From NCBI GenBank assembly GCA_036745275.1, contig DAIOGK010000036.1, positions 1 through 25,003 on the forward strand: 25,003 bases of DNA, given 5' to 3'. A model generated the notes under the pieces. The model made no database searches and had not been told where the DNA came from. It worked only from the letters and a program-made list of their open reading frames with translations. Both the position numbers and the translations under genes were made by a program. Positions 14,065-23,300 of the stretch are shown here, piece by piece. This DNA comes from JAIUNP01 sp020161975. GTDB taxonomy: Bacteria > Pseudomonadota > Alphaproteobacteria > Rhizobiales > Beijerinckiaceae. The first letter of the stretch is position 1; each line of letters starts with the position of its first letter.

Positions 14065-14131
14065 CGGCGCACCTTCGCGCCGCCGCCAGCCGCACCGTCA
14101 TCACCATTCCGGAACCGGGGTTCAGCCCCGG
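14065..14131. terminator. Convergent gap with two hairpins
   Basis: Between pyruvate kinase and the convergent M20 gene, CGGCGC (14065-14070) pairs with GCGCCG (14077-14082) right after the pyk stop. CCGGGG (14115-14120) pairs with CCCCGG (14126-14131) across the M20 stop codon. Neither has a T-run. They may act as a two-way transcription barrier. Confidence 0.4.
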
Positions 14132-15309
14132 AAGTCCGCAAGATACCGCTCGACCAGCCGCGCCCACATGGCGGCGCCGGCCGTCAGGCTTGCATCGGCA
14201 AAATCATAGGTCGCGCTGTGCAGGATGGCGGAATTCTCGCCATTGCCCAGCCGCAGAAAGCTGCCCGGCTTGTGCTCGAGGAAATAGGCGAAATCCTCGC
14301 TGCCGGGAATGAGCGGACAGGTGCTCACGTTTTCGCTCCCCACCAGTTCCTTGAGAACGGTAGTGGCAAAGGCCGTCTCCGCTTCACTGTTCAGAACAAC
14401 CGGGTAGCCGTGATCGATCTCGATCTCGACCGTCGCGCGATGGGCTGCCGCGACCGAAGTCGCAACCTCCCTGATGCGCTTTTCGAGCAGCGCGCGGGTT
14501 TTCGGCTGGAAGGAACGGACGCTGAGCCCCAGTTCCGCCGTCTCGGGAATCACATTGACCGCCGTGCCACCGTGAATGGTGCCGACAGTGACAACCGCCG
14601 TGTCGGTGGGATCCACCGAGCGCGCCACCACCGTTTGCAACGACATCACGATGTTGGCGGCGACCACGATCGGGTCCACGGTCAGATGCGGACGCGAGGC
14701 ATGGCCGCCCTTGCCGATGATGCGAATGGTGATGGTATCGCTCGCCGCCATAATCGGGCCGGAGCGCGTGAGAAACGTGCCGGCAGGCGCGCCGGGATGG
14801 TTGTGCAGCCCGAAAATGGCATCGCAGGGAAAACGCTCGAACAGCCCGTCGGCGATCATCGCCTGGGCGCCGCTGTTCTTGCCTGCCTCTTCTGCCGGCT
14901 GGAAGATCAACACCACTGTGCCCGTAAACCGCCGTGTGCGGGCAAGATATTCGGCCGCGCCAAGCAGCACGGTGGTGTGCCCATCATGGCCGCAGGCATG
15001 CATCGCGCCCGGGGACGTGCTGGCATAGGAAAGCCCCGTCGCCTCCATGATCGGCAACGCATCCATATCGGCGCGGATGGCGACGGAACGCCCGCCCTCG
15101 CCCTGCTTCAGCACCCCGACGACGCCGTTGCCGCCGACATTGCGCGTCACCTCATAACCCCAGCCTTCCAGCTTGCCGGCGACGAACGCGGCGGTCTCGC
15201 TCTCCTTGAAGGAGAGTTCGGGATGGGCATGAAGATGCTGGCGAACGGCGGCGAGTTCCGCCGCTTTCGGCTCGAAATCGCGGAGGGTGGCAAATTCGTT
15301 CGCGCGCAT
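14122..15309 (-). CDS. M20 family metallo-amidohydrolase
   Basis: A 395-residue M20D-type enzyme (hippurate hydrolase, IAA-amino-acid hydrolase, N-acyl-amino-acid amidohydrolase group). Binuclear metal ligands are C106 and H108 (MHACGHDGHT), E140/E141 (QPAEEAG), H169/H171 (GLHNHP) and H364 (ILHSATYDF). The lid/dimer domain at about 190-300 has GKGGHASRPH, TVGTIHGGTAVNVIPETAEL and SVRSF. No signal peptide, so it acts in the cytoplasm. I begin at ATG 15309, preceded by AGGAA; the frame is open further upstream but runs into the ATPase gene. It ends a minus-strand run after an amino-acid ABC transporter, so it probably releases amino acid and acyl group from an imported N-acyl conjugate (inference). 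Confidence 0.94.
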   Translation of the reverse strand: MRANEFATLRDFEPKAAELAAVRQHLHAHPELSFKESETAAFVAGKLEGWGYEVTRNVGGNGVVGVLKQGEGGRSVAIRADMDALPIMEATGLSYASTSPGAMHACGHDGHTTVLLGAAEYLARTRRFTGTVVLIFQPAEEAGKNSGAQAMIADGLFERFPCDAIFGLHNHPGAPAGTFLTRSGPIMAASDTITIRIIGKGGHASRPHLTVDPIVVAANIVMSLQTVVARSVDPTDTAVVTVGTIHGGTAVNVIPETAELGLSVRSFQPKTRALLEKRIREVATSVAAAHRATVEIEIDHGYPVVLNSEAETAFATTVLKELVGSENVSTCPLIPGSEDFAYFLEHKPGSFLRLGNGENSAILHSATYDFADASLTAGAAMWARLVERYLADFRG

Positions 15310-15334
15310 GGCTCTGGTTCCTGAAATGGTGCGA

Positions 15335-16096
15335 TCAGACGAAACGGCTGAGGAAGCTGCGGGTGCGGGGGTGCTGTGGATTGACCAGCACGTCCTCGGG
15401 CAGTCCCTCTTCCACGATGACACCGCCGTCCATGAAAACCACGCGGTCCGCTGCCTCGCGGGCAAAGCTGATTTCGTGCGTGACGACAATCATGGTCAGA
15501 CCCTGGCGGGCCAGATCGCGCATGGTGGCCAGCACCTCGCCCACGAGTTCGGGATCGAGCGCTGACGTCGGCTCGTCGAACAGCATGAGCGTGGGCCGGA
15601 TGGCAAGCGCGCGGGCAATCGCCACGCGCTGTTGCTGCCCGCCGGAGAGTTGGCGCGGATAGGAGTCTTCCTTGTCCGCAAGTCCCACCCGGGCGAGCAG
15701 TTCGCGCCCGAACCGCTTTGCCTCATCCGGGTTCTGATGATGCACCCCGATTGGCGCCTCGATCACATTCTCCAGCGCGGTCATGTGGCGGTAAAGGTTG
15801 AACTGTTGGAAAACCATGCCGATCTTGCGGCGCTGCACGGCAATCTGCCGCTCGCTGAGGCGGTTAAGGCGCCCGCCCTCCAGACGGAAGCCGATCTGCT
15901 CGCCATCGACCTCGATGGAGCCCTGATCAATCGATTCAAGATGGTTGACGCAGCGCAGGAAGGTCGATTTCCCCGACCCCGAAGGCCCGAGAAGCACCAC
16001 CACCTCGCCGGGCATCACATCAAGGTCGATCCCCTGCAACACCTGGTTATCGCCAAAAGCCTTGTGCACATTGCGGGCACGGACGAGCGGTTCCAT
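15335..16096 (-). CDS. Polar amino-acid ABC transporter ATPase (GlnQ/HisP type)
   Basis: A 253-residue ATPase with Walker A GPSGSGKST (37-45), Q-loop Q97, signature LSGGQQQ (150-156), Walker B LMLFDE (170-175, catalytic E175), D-loop SALD and switch H207 (VVTHE). The FLRCVNHLE and MVFQQFNLYRHMTALENV segments are diagnostic of the glutamine/histidine/octopine transporter group. The start lies 3 bases after the permease stop, so the genes are co-transcribed and probably translationally coupled. It drives uptake by the permease at 16100-17017 as a homodimer. Confidence 0.96.
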   Translation of the reverse strand: MEPLVRARNVHKAFGDNQVLQGIDLDVMPGEVVVLLGPSGSGKSTFLRCVNHLESIDQGSIEVDGEQIGFRLEGGRLNRLSERQIAVQRRKIGMVFQQFNLYRHMTALENVIEAPIGVHHQNPDEAKRFGRELLARVGLADKEDSYPRQLSGGQQQRVAIARALAIRPTLMLFDEPTSALDPELVGEVLATMRDLARQGLTMIVVTHEISFAREAADRVVFMDGGVIVEEGLPEDVLVNPQHPRTRSFLSRFV

Positions 16097-16099
16097 GAC

Positions 16100-17017
16100 T
16101 CAAGCCTCTACGCTTTTGGCAGCCGTCACGATGTTGAGATCGCTGCGGTTGTAGTAACGCTCGATGGCGCCCTGCACCACATTCAGCACCGAGGTGATCA
16201 GCAAGTACCAGAACACCGCAACCAGCAGCATCGGGATCACCTCGAAGGTCCGGTTGTAGATGGACTGCACCGAGTAAAGCAGGTCCGCCATGGCGATGAC
16301 GCTGACAAGGGAAGTCGCCTTGATCATGCTGATCAACTGGTTGCCGGTCGGCGGCACGATGGACTTCATCGCCTGCGGAATGATGATGCGGCGCAGCGCG
16401 CGGTTGCGGGTCATGCCGAAGGCCTGCGCCGTCTCCATCTGCCCCTTGTCCACCGAGAGAAGGCCGCCGCGAATGATTTCCGCCATGAGTGCGGCCTCGT
16501 TCAGCGACAGGCCGATGATGGCCGCGGTCAACGGCGTGATCAGGCTGTTGGTGTCCCAGCTTGCCAGCGTTGGCCCAAAGGGAATTGCAATCGAGATCTT
16601 CGGAAACAGCGTCGAGAGGTTGTACCAGAAGATCAGTTGCACCAGCAGGGGCGCTCCCCGGAAAAACCAGATGAAGAGCCCCGCAAGCGAGGTTGCCAGC
16701 CGATCCTTTGACATGCGCGCCACCGCAACGATGAGGCCGAGCGCAGTGCCCAGCACCATCGCCACAACCGTCAGGCCCAGCGAGACGCTGAGGCCCTTCA
16801 GCACCGTCGGATCGAAGAAATACTGCGCAACAACCGGCCAGCCGAAGTTGGGGTTGATGGCGCAGATATAGAAAAAGCCCCCCAGAATGGCGATCGTAAT
16901 GGCCCAGAGAGCCACCCGGTCGAAGGGAAAGGGCGCATGAGCGCGCCGCACATCGCGCAGATCATCTTCCGGCAGGCGCAAAACCCCTGCCGCTTCCGTT
17001 GGCGCAGATTGCGACAT
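16100..17017 (-). CDS. Polar amino-acid ABC transporter permease (HisM/GlnP type)
   Basis: A 305-residue membrane protein. A cytoplasmic N-terminus of about 35 residues is followed by a first hydrophobic helix (about 37-55) and a conserved transmembrane domain from about 70 to 295. FRGAPLLVQLIFW and the EAA loop (EIIRGGLLSVDKGQMETAQAFGM, then RRIIIPQA) are classic for His/Gln permeases; the loop docks on the ATPase. Only one permease gene is present, so a homodimer is likely. It sits between the binding-protein gene (26 bases upstream) and the ATPase gene. The long N-terminal extension is like that of some opine and ectoine-type permeases. Confidence 0.95.
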   Translation of the reverse strand: MSQSAPTEAAGVLRLPEDDLRDVRRAHAPFPFDRVALWAITIAILGGFFYICAINPNFGWPVVAQYFFDPTVLKGLSVSLGLTVVAMVLGTALGLIVAVARMSKDRLATSLAGLFIWFFRGAPLLVQLIFWYNLSTLFPKISIAIPFGPTLASWDTNSLITPLTAAIIGLSLNEAALMAEIIRGGLLSVDKGQMETAQAFGMTRNRALRRIIIPQAMKSIVPPTGNQLISMIKATSLVSVIAMADLLYSVQSIYNRTFEVIPMLLVAVFWYLLITSVLNVVQGAIERYYNRSDLNIVTAAKSVEA

Positions 17018-17043
17018 CGCGTCGTCCTCGCTGTCTTTCGGGC

Positions 17044-17913
17044 TTACTGGCCCTGATTGATACCGGCCTGCTTGATGAGATTGTTCTCAAGGCCCCACTT
17101 CTTCATGATCGTGCCATAGGTGCCGTTGGCGATGAGCTGGTTGAAGGCATCGCGCAGCACCTCGGCCAGTGGCGAGCCCTTCGGCACCACGGCGCCCTGA
17201 TAAATGTCCTTGAAGCCGTTCGAGAGGCCGATGCCGGTCAGTTCAAGCTGTCCGTTCGACTGCTGCACGAAGTAGCTGAGCGGCGCCTGCGAGGAGAAGA
17301 AGGCGTCGGCCCGCTTCGAGCGGACAGCGAGGATCGAACTCGGCTGATCGGTATAGGACTGCACCTCGACCGCCGGCTTGCCCGCCGCGGAGCATTTGCC
17401 GGAATACTCCTTGATCACCTTTTCCGCCGAGCCGCCCGCCATCACGGACACGCGCGCACCGCAGGTGGTCTCCAGCGACTTGATGCCCTTCGGATTGCCC
17501 TTTTCGACTGCGAAAACGACATACTCCCGAGCCCAGTCGACGAAATCGTTGGACTTCTGGCGGTCAGGGTAATCACCCACGGGGCCCATGGCGAACTGAT
17601 AGCGGCCCGAGTTGATGCCGCTCAGCAGCGCCGGCAGGCCGGCGACGGTAGCATGGTCGATCTTGACGCCGAGGATCTGGCCGATGGCATCGGAAAGATC
17701 CTTGGTCGCCCCGGTCAGTTCCGTGCCGGTGACGATTTCATAGGGAGGAAAGGAGCCGTTGTTGACAGCGACCATCTTCCCGGCCTTGCGGATGTCCTCC
17801 GGCAGTTTGGCCCGCAGCGCCTCGTCGGTCTTTTGCGCCGGAACGGTTTGCGCCAGCGCGACGGGAATGCTGAACGCTGTCAGCGCGGCAATGACGAGAG
17901 CCTTGGTCTTCAT
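17044..17913 (-). CDS. Amino-acid ABC transporter periplasmic binding protein (SBP_bac_3)
   Basis: A 289-residue family-3 solute-binding protein. I start at ATG 17913, which has GGAG 7 bases upstream; a TTG two codons earlier is less likely. The signal peptide MKTKALVIAALTAFSIPVALA is cut before Q22. The mature domain has NNGSFPPYEIVTGTELTGATKDLSDAIGQILG and GRYQFAMGPVGDYPDRQKSNDFVDWARE, the two lobes' binding segments, plus a C-terminal YGTIMKKWGLENN. Two cysteines (about 150 and 173) may form a disulphide. It feeds the permease/ATPase pair downstream. Ligand unknown; an N-acyl amino acid or opine-like compound fits the M20 gene in the same run. Confidence 0.94.
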   Translation of the reverse strand: MKTKALVIAALTAFSIPVALAQTVPAQKTDEALRAKLPEDIRKAGKMVAVNNGSFPPYEIVTGTELTGATKDLSDAIGQILGVKIDHATVAGLPALLSGINSGRYQFAMGPVGDYPDRQKSNDFVDWAREYVVFAVEKGNPKGIKSLETTCGARVSVMAGGSAEKVIKEYSGKCSAAGKPAVEVQSYTDQPSSILAVRSKRADAFFSSQAPLSYFVQQSNGQLELTGIGLSNGFKDIYQGAVVPKGSPLAEVLRDAFNQLIANGTYGTIMKKWGLENNLIKQAGINQGQ

Positions 17914-17947
17914 GGGCAATCTCCTTCAGATCGACAGGGGTTGGTCA

Positions 17948-17963
17948 GCGGTCGGGCGACCGC
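17948..17963. repeat. Small intercistronic hairpin
   Basis: GCGGTC (17948-17953) pairs with GACCGC (17958-17963) around a GGGC loop, in the 61-bp gap between the decarboxylase-like gene and the ABC binding-protein gene. It may adjust relative expression of the two genes. Confidence 0.3.
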
Positions 17964-17974
17964 CGGTGGCATGG

Positions 17975-18931
17975 TCAGGCGGCAAGTCCAGGGAACAGTT
18001 GTTCGACGCTAATCGGGGTCCGCAAAATGCCCTGAACATGCAGTTCCTCGGCAAATCCGGCGATCATGGCACGGTTCTGTTCGCGCCCGCTGTCATTCCA
18101 GTCGGGCTTGAGCATCCGTGCCGCATAGATGAGTTCCTCCAGCACGAATGGCGAGGTCTCGGCATATTTGCGGCGCTTGGCGGTCCACATCACCTGGCTT
18201 TCGTCGATCAGCCGGGTCAGTTCCTCGACGATCCAGGGATTGGCTCGCGCAATGTCGGCCTTGATGCCGACAAGGTGATGGGCCGGCACGTAACCGACAT
18301 CCGCGTAATAGGCCGCCTCAGCCGCGCGGAAATCGCGCACGACCTGCCGGAAGCCAGAGCCGTTCGCGAAATAGCCATTCGGCATGAAGGGCGTGAACAC
18401 GGCGTCGAGATCGCCGTTCCTGAGCATGTCCATCATCGGACGTTCTGCGGGGTCACTCTCGATGCGGCCCGGACGCCCGAACCCATCGAGCCGGTCGGTG
18501 ATCGGATGCTCCGCCGTCAGCCGGCCCGCGAGCCAGAAGGCATCCTCCACCCCGACACCGGCGCGGCGCAACGCGGCCCGTGTCCAGGTGTTGCCGGAAT
18601 CCCGCCAGCCGGTAACACCGATGCGCTTGCCCTTGAGATCGGCCAGCGTTTCGAGCGGGCTTTCCTCGGTGGTGATGATGCAGCGATGCCGGAAGCCGCG
18701 CATGATGAAGCACGGGATGCCGATGACATCACCCTGCCCGCCCGCCATCGCCGAGGAATAGCGGCTGAACGACATTTCCGCTGCATCGAATTCGCTCGAT
18801 CCCGGCAGGTCATTGAGCAGTGTACTGACCCGGGTGATCTTCAGGTCCAGATGTTTCGACGTGATGTCACCGAGCAGAAGTGGCGTCAGATAGTCCCAGT
18901 CGCGCGTGGCAATCCGGAGCGTTACAGTCAC
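17975..18931 (-). CDS. 4,5-dihydroxyphthalate-decarboxylase-like protein with binding-protein fold
   Basis: A 318-residue protein with the type-2 periplasmic binding-protein fold but no signal peptide (MTVTLRIATRDWDYLTPLL), so probably cytosolic. The pattern FDAAEMSFSRY (48-58), IGIPCFIMRGFRH (70-82) and LADLKGKRIGV (97-106) is typical of the group that includes 4,5-dihydroxyphthalate decarboxylase and uncharacterised relatives often annotated as ABC binding proteins. The GTG start at 18931 is preceded by AAGGTG. It heads the minus-strand run that continues into the amino-acid ABC transporter, 61 bases away, and is divergent from the MocR regulator. It could be a decarboxylase or a cytosolic ligand-binding protein; the sequence alone cannot decide. 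Confidence 0.82.
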   Translation of the reverse strand: MTVTLRIATRDWDYLTPLLLGDITSKHLDLKITRVSTLLNDLPGSSEFDAAEMSFSRYSSAMAGGQGDVIGIPCFIMRGFRHRCIITTEESPLETLADLKGKRIGVTGWRDSGNTWTRAALRRAGVGVEDAFWLAGRLTAEHPITDRLDGFGRPGRIESDPAERPMMDMLRNGDLDAVFTPFMPNGYFANGSGFRQVVRDFRAAEAAYYADVGYVPAHHLVGIKADIARANPWIVEELTRLIDESQVMWTAKRRKYAETSPFVLEELIYAARMLKPDWNDSGREQNRAMIAGFAEELHVQGILRTPISVEQLFPGLAA

Positions 18932-18947
18932 ATCAGCACCTTATTGA

Positions 18948-18961
18948 TCTAAAGTCTAAAG
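18948..18961. promoter_or_regulatory. Tandem TCTAAAG direct repeat, candidate MocR operator
   Basis: TCTAAAG occurs twice head to tail with no spacer, in the 105-bp divergent gap between the decarboxylase-like gene and the MocR gene. MocR/GabR-family regulators commonly bind short direct repeats in such divergent promoters. Position and repetition are the only evidence. Confidence 0.45.
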
Positions 18962-18990
18962 GCACGGTAGCCATGGAAAATGGCCCGCGC

Positions 18991-19016
18991 AAATGTTATT
19001 ACGTTACTGAACATTT
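18991..19016. promoter_or_regulatory. Inverted repeat AAATGTT-N12-AACATTT near the MocR start
   Basis: Seven-base arms AAATGTT (18991-18997) and AACATTT (19010-19016) flank 12 bases in a locally A+T-rich segment, 20 bases before the MocR start. It is placed to overlap the MocR promoter and could serve in autoregulation. Confidence 0.4.
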
Positions 19017-19036
19017 AAAGTTTGAGGGGAGCCACC

Positions 19037-20395
19037 GTGTCCGGACCCTACGATGCGCGCTGGTTTGCCAGCCGACTGGGCAATGTCACGCGCGCCGGCA
19101 TTGCCCAGGAAACGGCGGCGCTGGTGCGAACCGGCGCGCTCCCCGTCGGCAGCAAATTGCCAACGGTGCGCGATCTTGCCTATGCATTGTCCGTAAGCCC
19201 AGCGACCATTTCGCAGGCCTGGGCAACGCTCCGCCGGCACAAGATCATCAGCGGCCGCGGCCGACACGGCTCCTTTATCATCGGCAACAGCTTCTCGCCC
19301 CGGCCGGCGCGGTTCCTGCGGGGCTTTTCTCCCACGGCGAGCGGGCTGAATCTCAGCTTTGCGACGCCCGATCCCGCGCTGTTGCCAGACTTGACACAGG
19401 CGCTTGCCCACGGTGCGCGAGCCGAAGGCCTGAACAGCTACGAACGGGTGCGGATCCTGCCCGCGCTCGAACGCATCGTGCGCCAAACCTGGCCTTATGA
19501 TGCCAGCGCCTTTCTCGCGATGGATGGTGGCTACAGCGCCGTCTACACGCTCATGCACGCGCTGGTGCCACCCGGCGCGCCTGTTGCCATCGAGGACCCG
19601 ACCGGCCTGCGCCTGCTCGATATTCTCGAAGACATGAACGTGCCGATCCTCTCGATCGCCTGCGATGGCGAAGGCCCCCGCCCGGATTCGTTGGCCGCCG
19701 CGCTTGAGCAGCGTCCGGCCATGGTCATCTTCCAGCCCCGCGTCCATGCGGTGACAGGAGCACTGCTGACCCCGGCCCGCCTGGCGGCGCTTGGCGATCT
19801 TCTTCAGGCCAGCGATGCGCTCGTTGTCGAGGATGACGGCCTTGGTGACGTGGCCGAGATGCCCCGCCACTCGCTGGGCCAGCGCATACCCGACCGGGTG
19901 ATCCATGTCCTGTCCTATTCTAAGGCGCTGGGGCCGGACCTGAGGCTCGCGGTCCTGTCAGCCTCGGCCAGCATTGTCGAGCAGATCCAGTCCTATCGCG
20001 GGTTCAGCGCCGGCTGGACGAGCCGGATCCTTCAGGCCTCGGTCGCCTGGTTGCTGGAGGATGAGGCGACGATGGCGCAACTGGCCGCGACCCGCGCCAT
20101 CTATCGCGCGCGTCGCGAAGCCTTTGCGCGGGAACTCGTCGGGCTCGGACTGCCCTTTGCGCCGGGACATGGCCTCTGCGCCTTCATCCCCGTCCACGAC
20201 GCAGCGGCTACGTTTGAGCATCTGATGGCCGAAGGCATCGCGGTCGTGCCCGGCGACCGCTTCTCGATGGGCCCCATCAACGCCATCCGGATCGCAACAA
20301 GCCGCTTGACCGGCGAAGAGATCACGCGCGTAGCCCGGGCGCTGGCCGGGCATGTCCGCTGCCCGGACAGCATGGCTTACCCTGCGTTGTCGTGA
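19037..20395 (+). CDS. MocR/GabR-type regulator (GntR helix-turn-helix fused to aminotransferase-like domain)
   Basis: A 452-residue protein. The winged helix-turn-helix is at about 18-85 (GIAQETAALVRTGALPVGSKLPTVRDLAYALSVSP...). A type I aminotransferase-like domain runs from about 105 to 440, with K296 in SYSKALGPDLRL as the expected pyridoxal-phosphate lysine and D266 (VVEDD) as the likely partner of the cofactor ring nitrogen. The family senses PLP or its adducts with amino compounds. I start at GTG 19037 because GAGGGGAG lies 5-6 bases upstream; an in-frame TTG 15 bases earlier would bury that site. It is divergent from the decarboxylase-like/ABC/M20 run, its likely target. Its 3' end overlaps the convergent RND pump gene by 19 bases. 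Confidence 0.92.
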   Translation: MSGPYDARWFASRLGNVTRAGIAQETAALVRTGALPVGSKLPTVRDLAYALSVSPATISQAWATLRRHKIISGRGRHGSFIIGNSFSPRPARFLRGFSPTASGLNLSFATPDPALLPDLTQALAHGARAEGLNSYERVRILPALERIVRQTWPYDASAFLAMDGGYSAVYTLMHALVPPGAPVAIEDPTGLRLLDILEDMNVPILSIACDGEGPRPDSLAAALEQRPAMVIFQPRVHAVTGALLTPARLAALGDLLQASDALVVEDDGLGDVAEMPRHSLGQRIPDRVIHVLSYSKALGPDLRLAVLSASASIVEQIQSYRGFSAGWTSRILQASVAWLLEDEATMAQLAATRAIYRARREAFARELVGLGLPFAPGHGLCAFIPVHDAAATFEHLMAEGIAVVPGDRFSMGPINAIRIATSRLTGEEITRVARALAGHVRCPDSMAYPALS

Positions 20396-23300
20396 ACCGG
20401 CGCTTCGGTCTTGCTGCGGCTGAACAGCCCCGTCACCAGCACGAAGAACCACGGCACGAAGAAGATGCCGATGGTGGTCGCAGCGATCATGCCGCCCGTG
20501 ACGCCGATGCCGATGGCGTTCTGCCCGCCCGCGCCTGCGCCGCTCGCCTTGGCCAGCGGCAGCACGCCGAGGATGAACGCAAAGGAGGTCATCAGGATGG
20601 GACGCAACCTGAGTTCCGCCGCCTCCAGTGCTGCCTTGCCAAGGCTGATGCCGCGATCATAGCGCTCTTTGGCAAACTCGACGATCAGGATCGCGTTTTT
20701 CGCCGCGAGCCCGATGGTGGTGAGCAGGCCGACCTGGAAGTAGACGTCATTACGCTGGCCGAACAGTGTAGCTGCCACCAGCGCGCCAATGATGCCAAGC
20801 GGCACCGCCAGCAGCACCGAGAACGGCACCGACCAGCTTTCATAAAGCGCCGCGAGCGCCAGGAAGACGACCAGGATCGACACGGAATAGAGGAACAGTG
20901 TCTGCGAGCCCGCCTGCTTTTCCTGATAGGACAGGTTCGTCCAGTCGATGGCAAAGCCCGGCGGCAATTTCGCGGCCATCGTTTCCATCTCGGACATGGC
21001 CACGCCGGAAGAAATCCCCGGCGCCGCTCCGCCCTGAATGTTCACCGCCGGCACGCCGTTGAAGCGTTCGAGACGCGGCGAACCATAGGCCCAGCGTGTG
21101 CTGGTCACCGCAGACAACGGCGCCATGTCGCCATTGGCATTGCGGGCGTACCAGTGCTCGATATCCTTCGGCAGCATCCGATACTTCGCCTCTGACTGGA
21201 CATAGACCTTCTTCACCCGGCCCCGGTCGTCAAAGTCGTTGACATAGGTGCCGGCCCAGGCCGTCGAGATGGTTGAGTTGATGGTCGAAAGCGCAAGCCC
21301 GAGCGCGCCGGCCTTGGCCTGATCGACATCGATCTGGAATCGCGGCCCGTCCTCCTGCCCGTTGGGGCGCACACCGGCGAGGCTGGGGTTCTGTGCCGCC
21401 ATGCCCAGAAGCTGGTTGCGGGCGGCGATCAGCGCATCATGTCCGCCACCGGATTGATCTTTCAGATACATGTCGAAGCCGTTGGACTGACCAAGCCCCG
21501 GCACCGAAGGCGGCGCCAGCGCGAAGATCATCGCATCCCGCACCCGGGACAAGGCCCCCATGGCGCGCATCGCAATCGCCTGCGCTTTCTGGTCCGGCCG
21601 GCGGCGCTGCTCCCAATCCTTCAGCTTGATGAAGGCAAAGCCCATGTTCTGGCCCGAGCCACCGAAGGAAAACCCCGTGACGGCGAACATCGATTCGACA
21701 TTCTCCTTCTCGACGTCGAGATAGTGGTTCTCGACCTCTTGCAGCACGGCCTGCGTCCGCTCTGTCGTGGCGCCCGCCGGCAGCACAACCTGCGTGAACA
21801 GGATGCCCTGATCCTCATCTGGCAGAAACGCCGTCGGCATCCTGAGAAAGAGCATCGCCGCCCCGCTCATCACCGCAAGATAAGCGATGCCAGCGATAAT
21901 CGGTCGCCGCATGATGGCCGCGACCGTGCGCACATAGCCGCGATTGGTCGAATCAAATCCCCGGTTGAACCAGCCGAACGGGCCGGTTGTTTTCGGTGTC
22001 GTCGGCTTCAGCATGGTCGCGGTGAGCGCCGGGGTGAAGACGATGGCGACCAGCACCGAAAGGGCCATCGCCGTAACGATGGTGACCGAGAACTGCCGAT
22101 AGATGACACCCACCGAGCCGCCGAAAAATGCCATCGGAATGAACACCGCCGCCAGCACAGTTGCGATGCCAACCAGCGCGCCGGTGATTTCGGACATGGA
22201 CTTGCGGGTCGCCTCCTTTGGCGACAGCCCCTCCTCGTGCATGATGCGCTCGACGTTCTCGACGACGACGATGGCATCATCTACCAGCAGACCAATGGCG
22301 AGCACCGTCGCAAACATCGTCAGCGTGTTGATCGAGTAACCGAAAGCCCAGAGCACGCCGAACGTGCCGAGCAGAACGACCGGCACCGCCATGGTCGGCA
22401 CCAGCGTCGCCCGGACATTCTGGAGAAACACGAACATCACGATGAAGACGAGGATGATTGCCTCGATCAGCGTCTCCACCACCTTGGAGATGGAAATGCG
22501 CACGAACGGCGTCGTATCGAACGGGAAAACCACCGAAATGCCGGGCGGGAAGCTCTGCGACAACGCAGTCATCTGCGCCTTCACTGCATCGGCGGTATTG
22601 AGCGCATTTGCCCCGGTCGCAAGACTGACTGCCACACCAGCGGAGGGATTGCGGTTGAATCGCGCTGCGGTCGCATAGCTTTCCGCGCCGATTTCAACGT
22701 TTGCGACATCCCGCAGATAGACAGAAGAACCGCTCGGCAGCGTCCTCAGGAAGATACCCTCGAACTGCTCAGCCGTGCGCAGACGGCTCTGCACCGTGAT
22801 CGTCGCGTTGAGCTGCTGCCCCTTCACCGACGGCAACCCGCCGAGCTGGCCCGCCGTCACCTGTGTATTCTGCGTCTGCAAGGCGGAGGTGACGTCGTTC
22901 GTCGTCAGGCCGAACTTGTAGAGCTTGTAAGGGTCAAGCCAGATCCGCATCGCATATTGCGAGCCAAACAACTGCACCGACCCGACGCCGGCCACGCGGG
23001 AGAGCGGATCAAGCACGTTCGATGCGACGAAATCGGAGAGGTCCACCGCCTGCCGCGTGCCATCATTGGACACGAAACCGACAACCATCAGGAAGCTGGA
23101 CGAGGCTTTCGTGACACGCACGCCGAGTTGCTGCACCACATTCGGCAAGGTCGCGGTGGCCACCTGCAACTTGTTCTGCACCTGAACCTGCGCGATGTCC
23201 GCATTCGTACTGTTCGAGAAGGTCAGAGTAAGCGAGGCGTTGCCGTTCGAATCCGACGTGGCGGACATGTAAGTGAGCCCGTCGAGCCCCTGCATGGCCT

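Noticed and set aside
14065..14131. Textbook Rho-independent terminators between pyk and the M20 gene
   Set aside because: Two hairpins exist but neither has a T-run; they are listed only as possible barriers.
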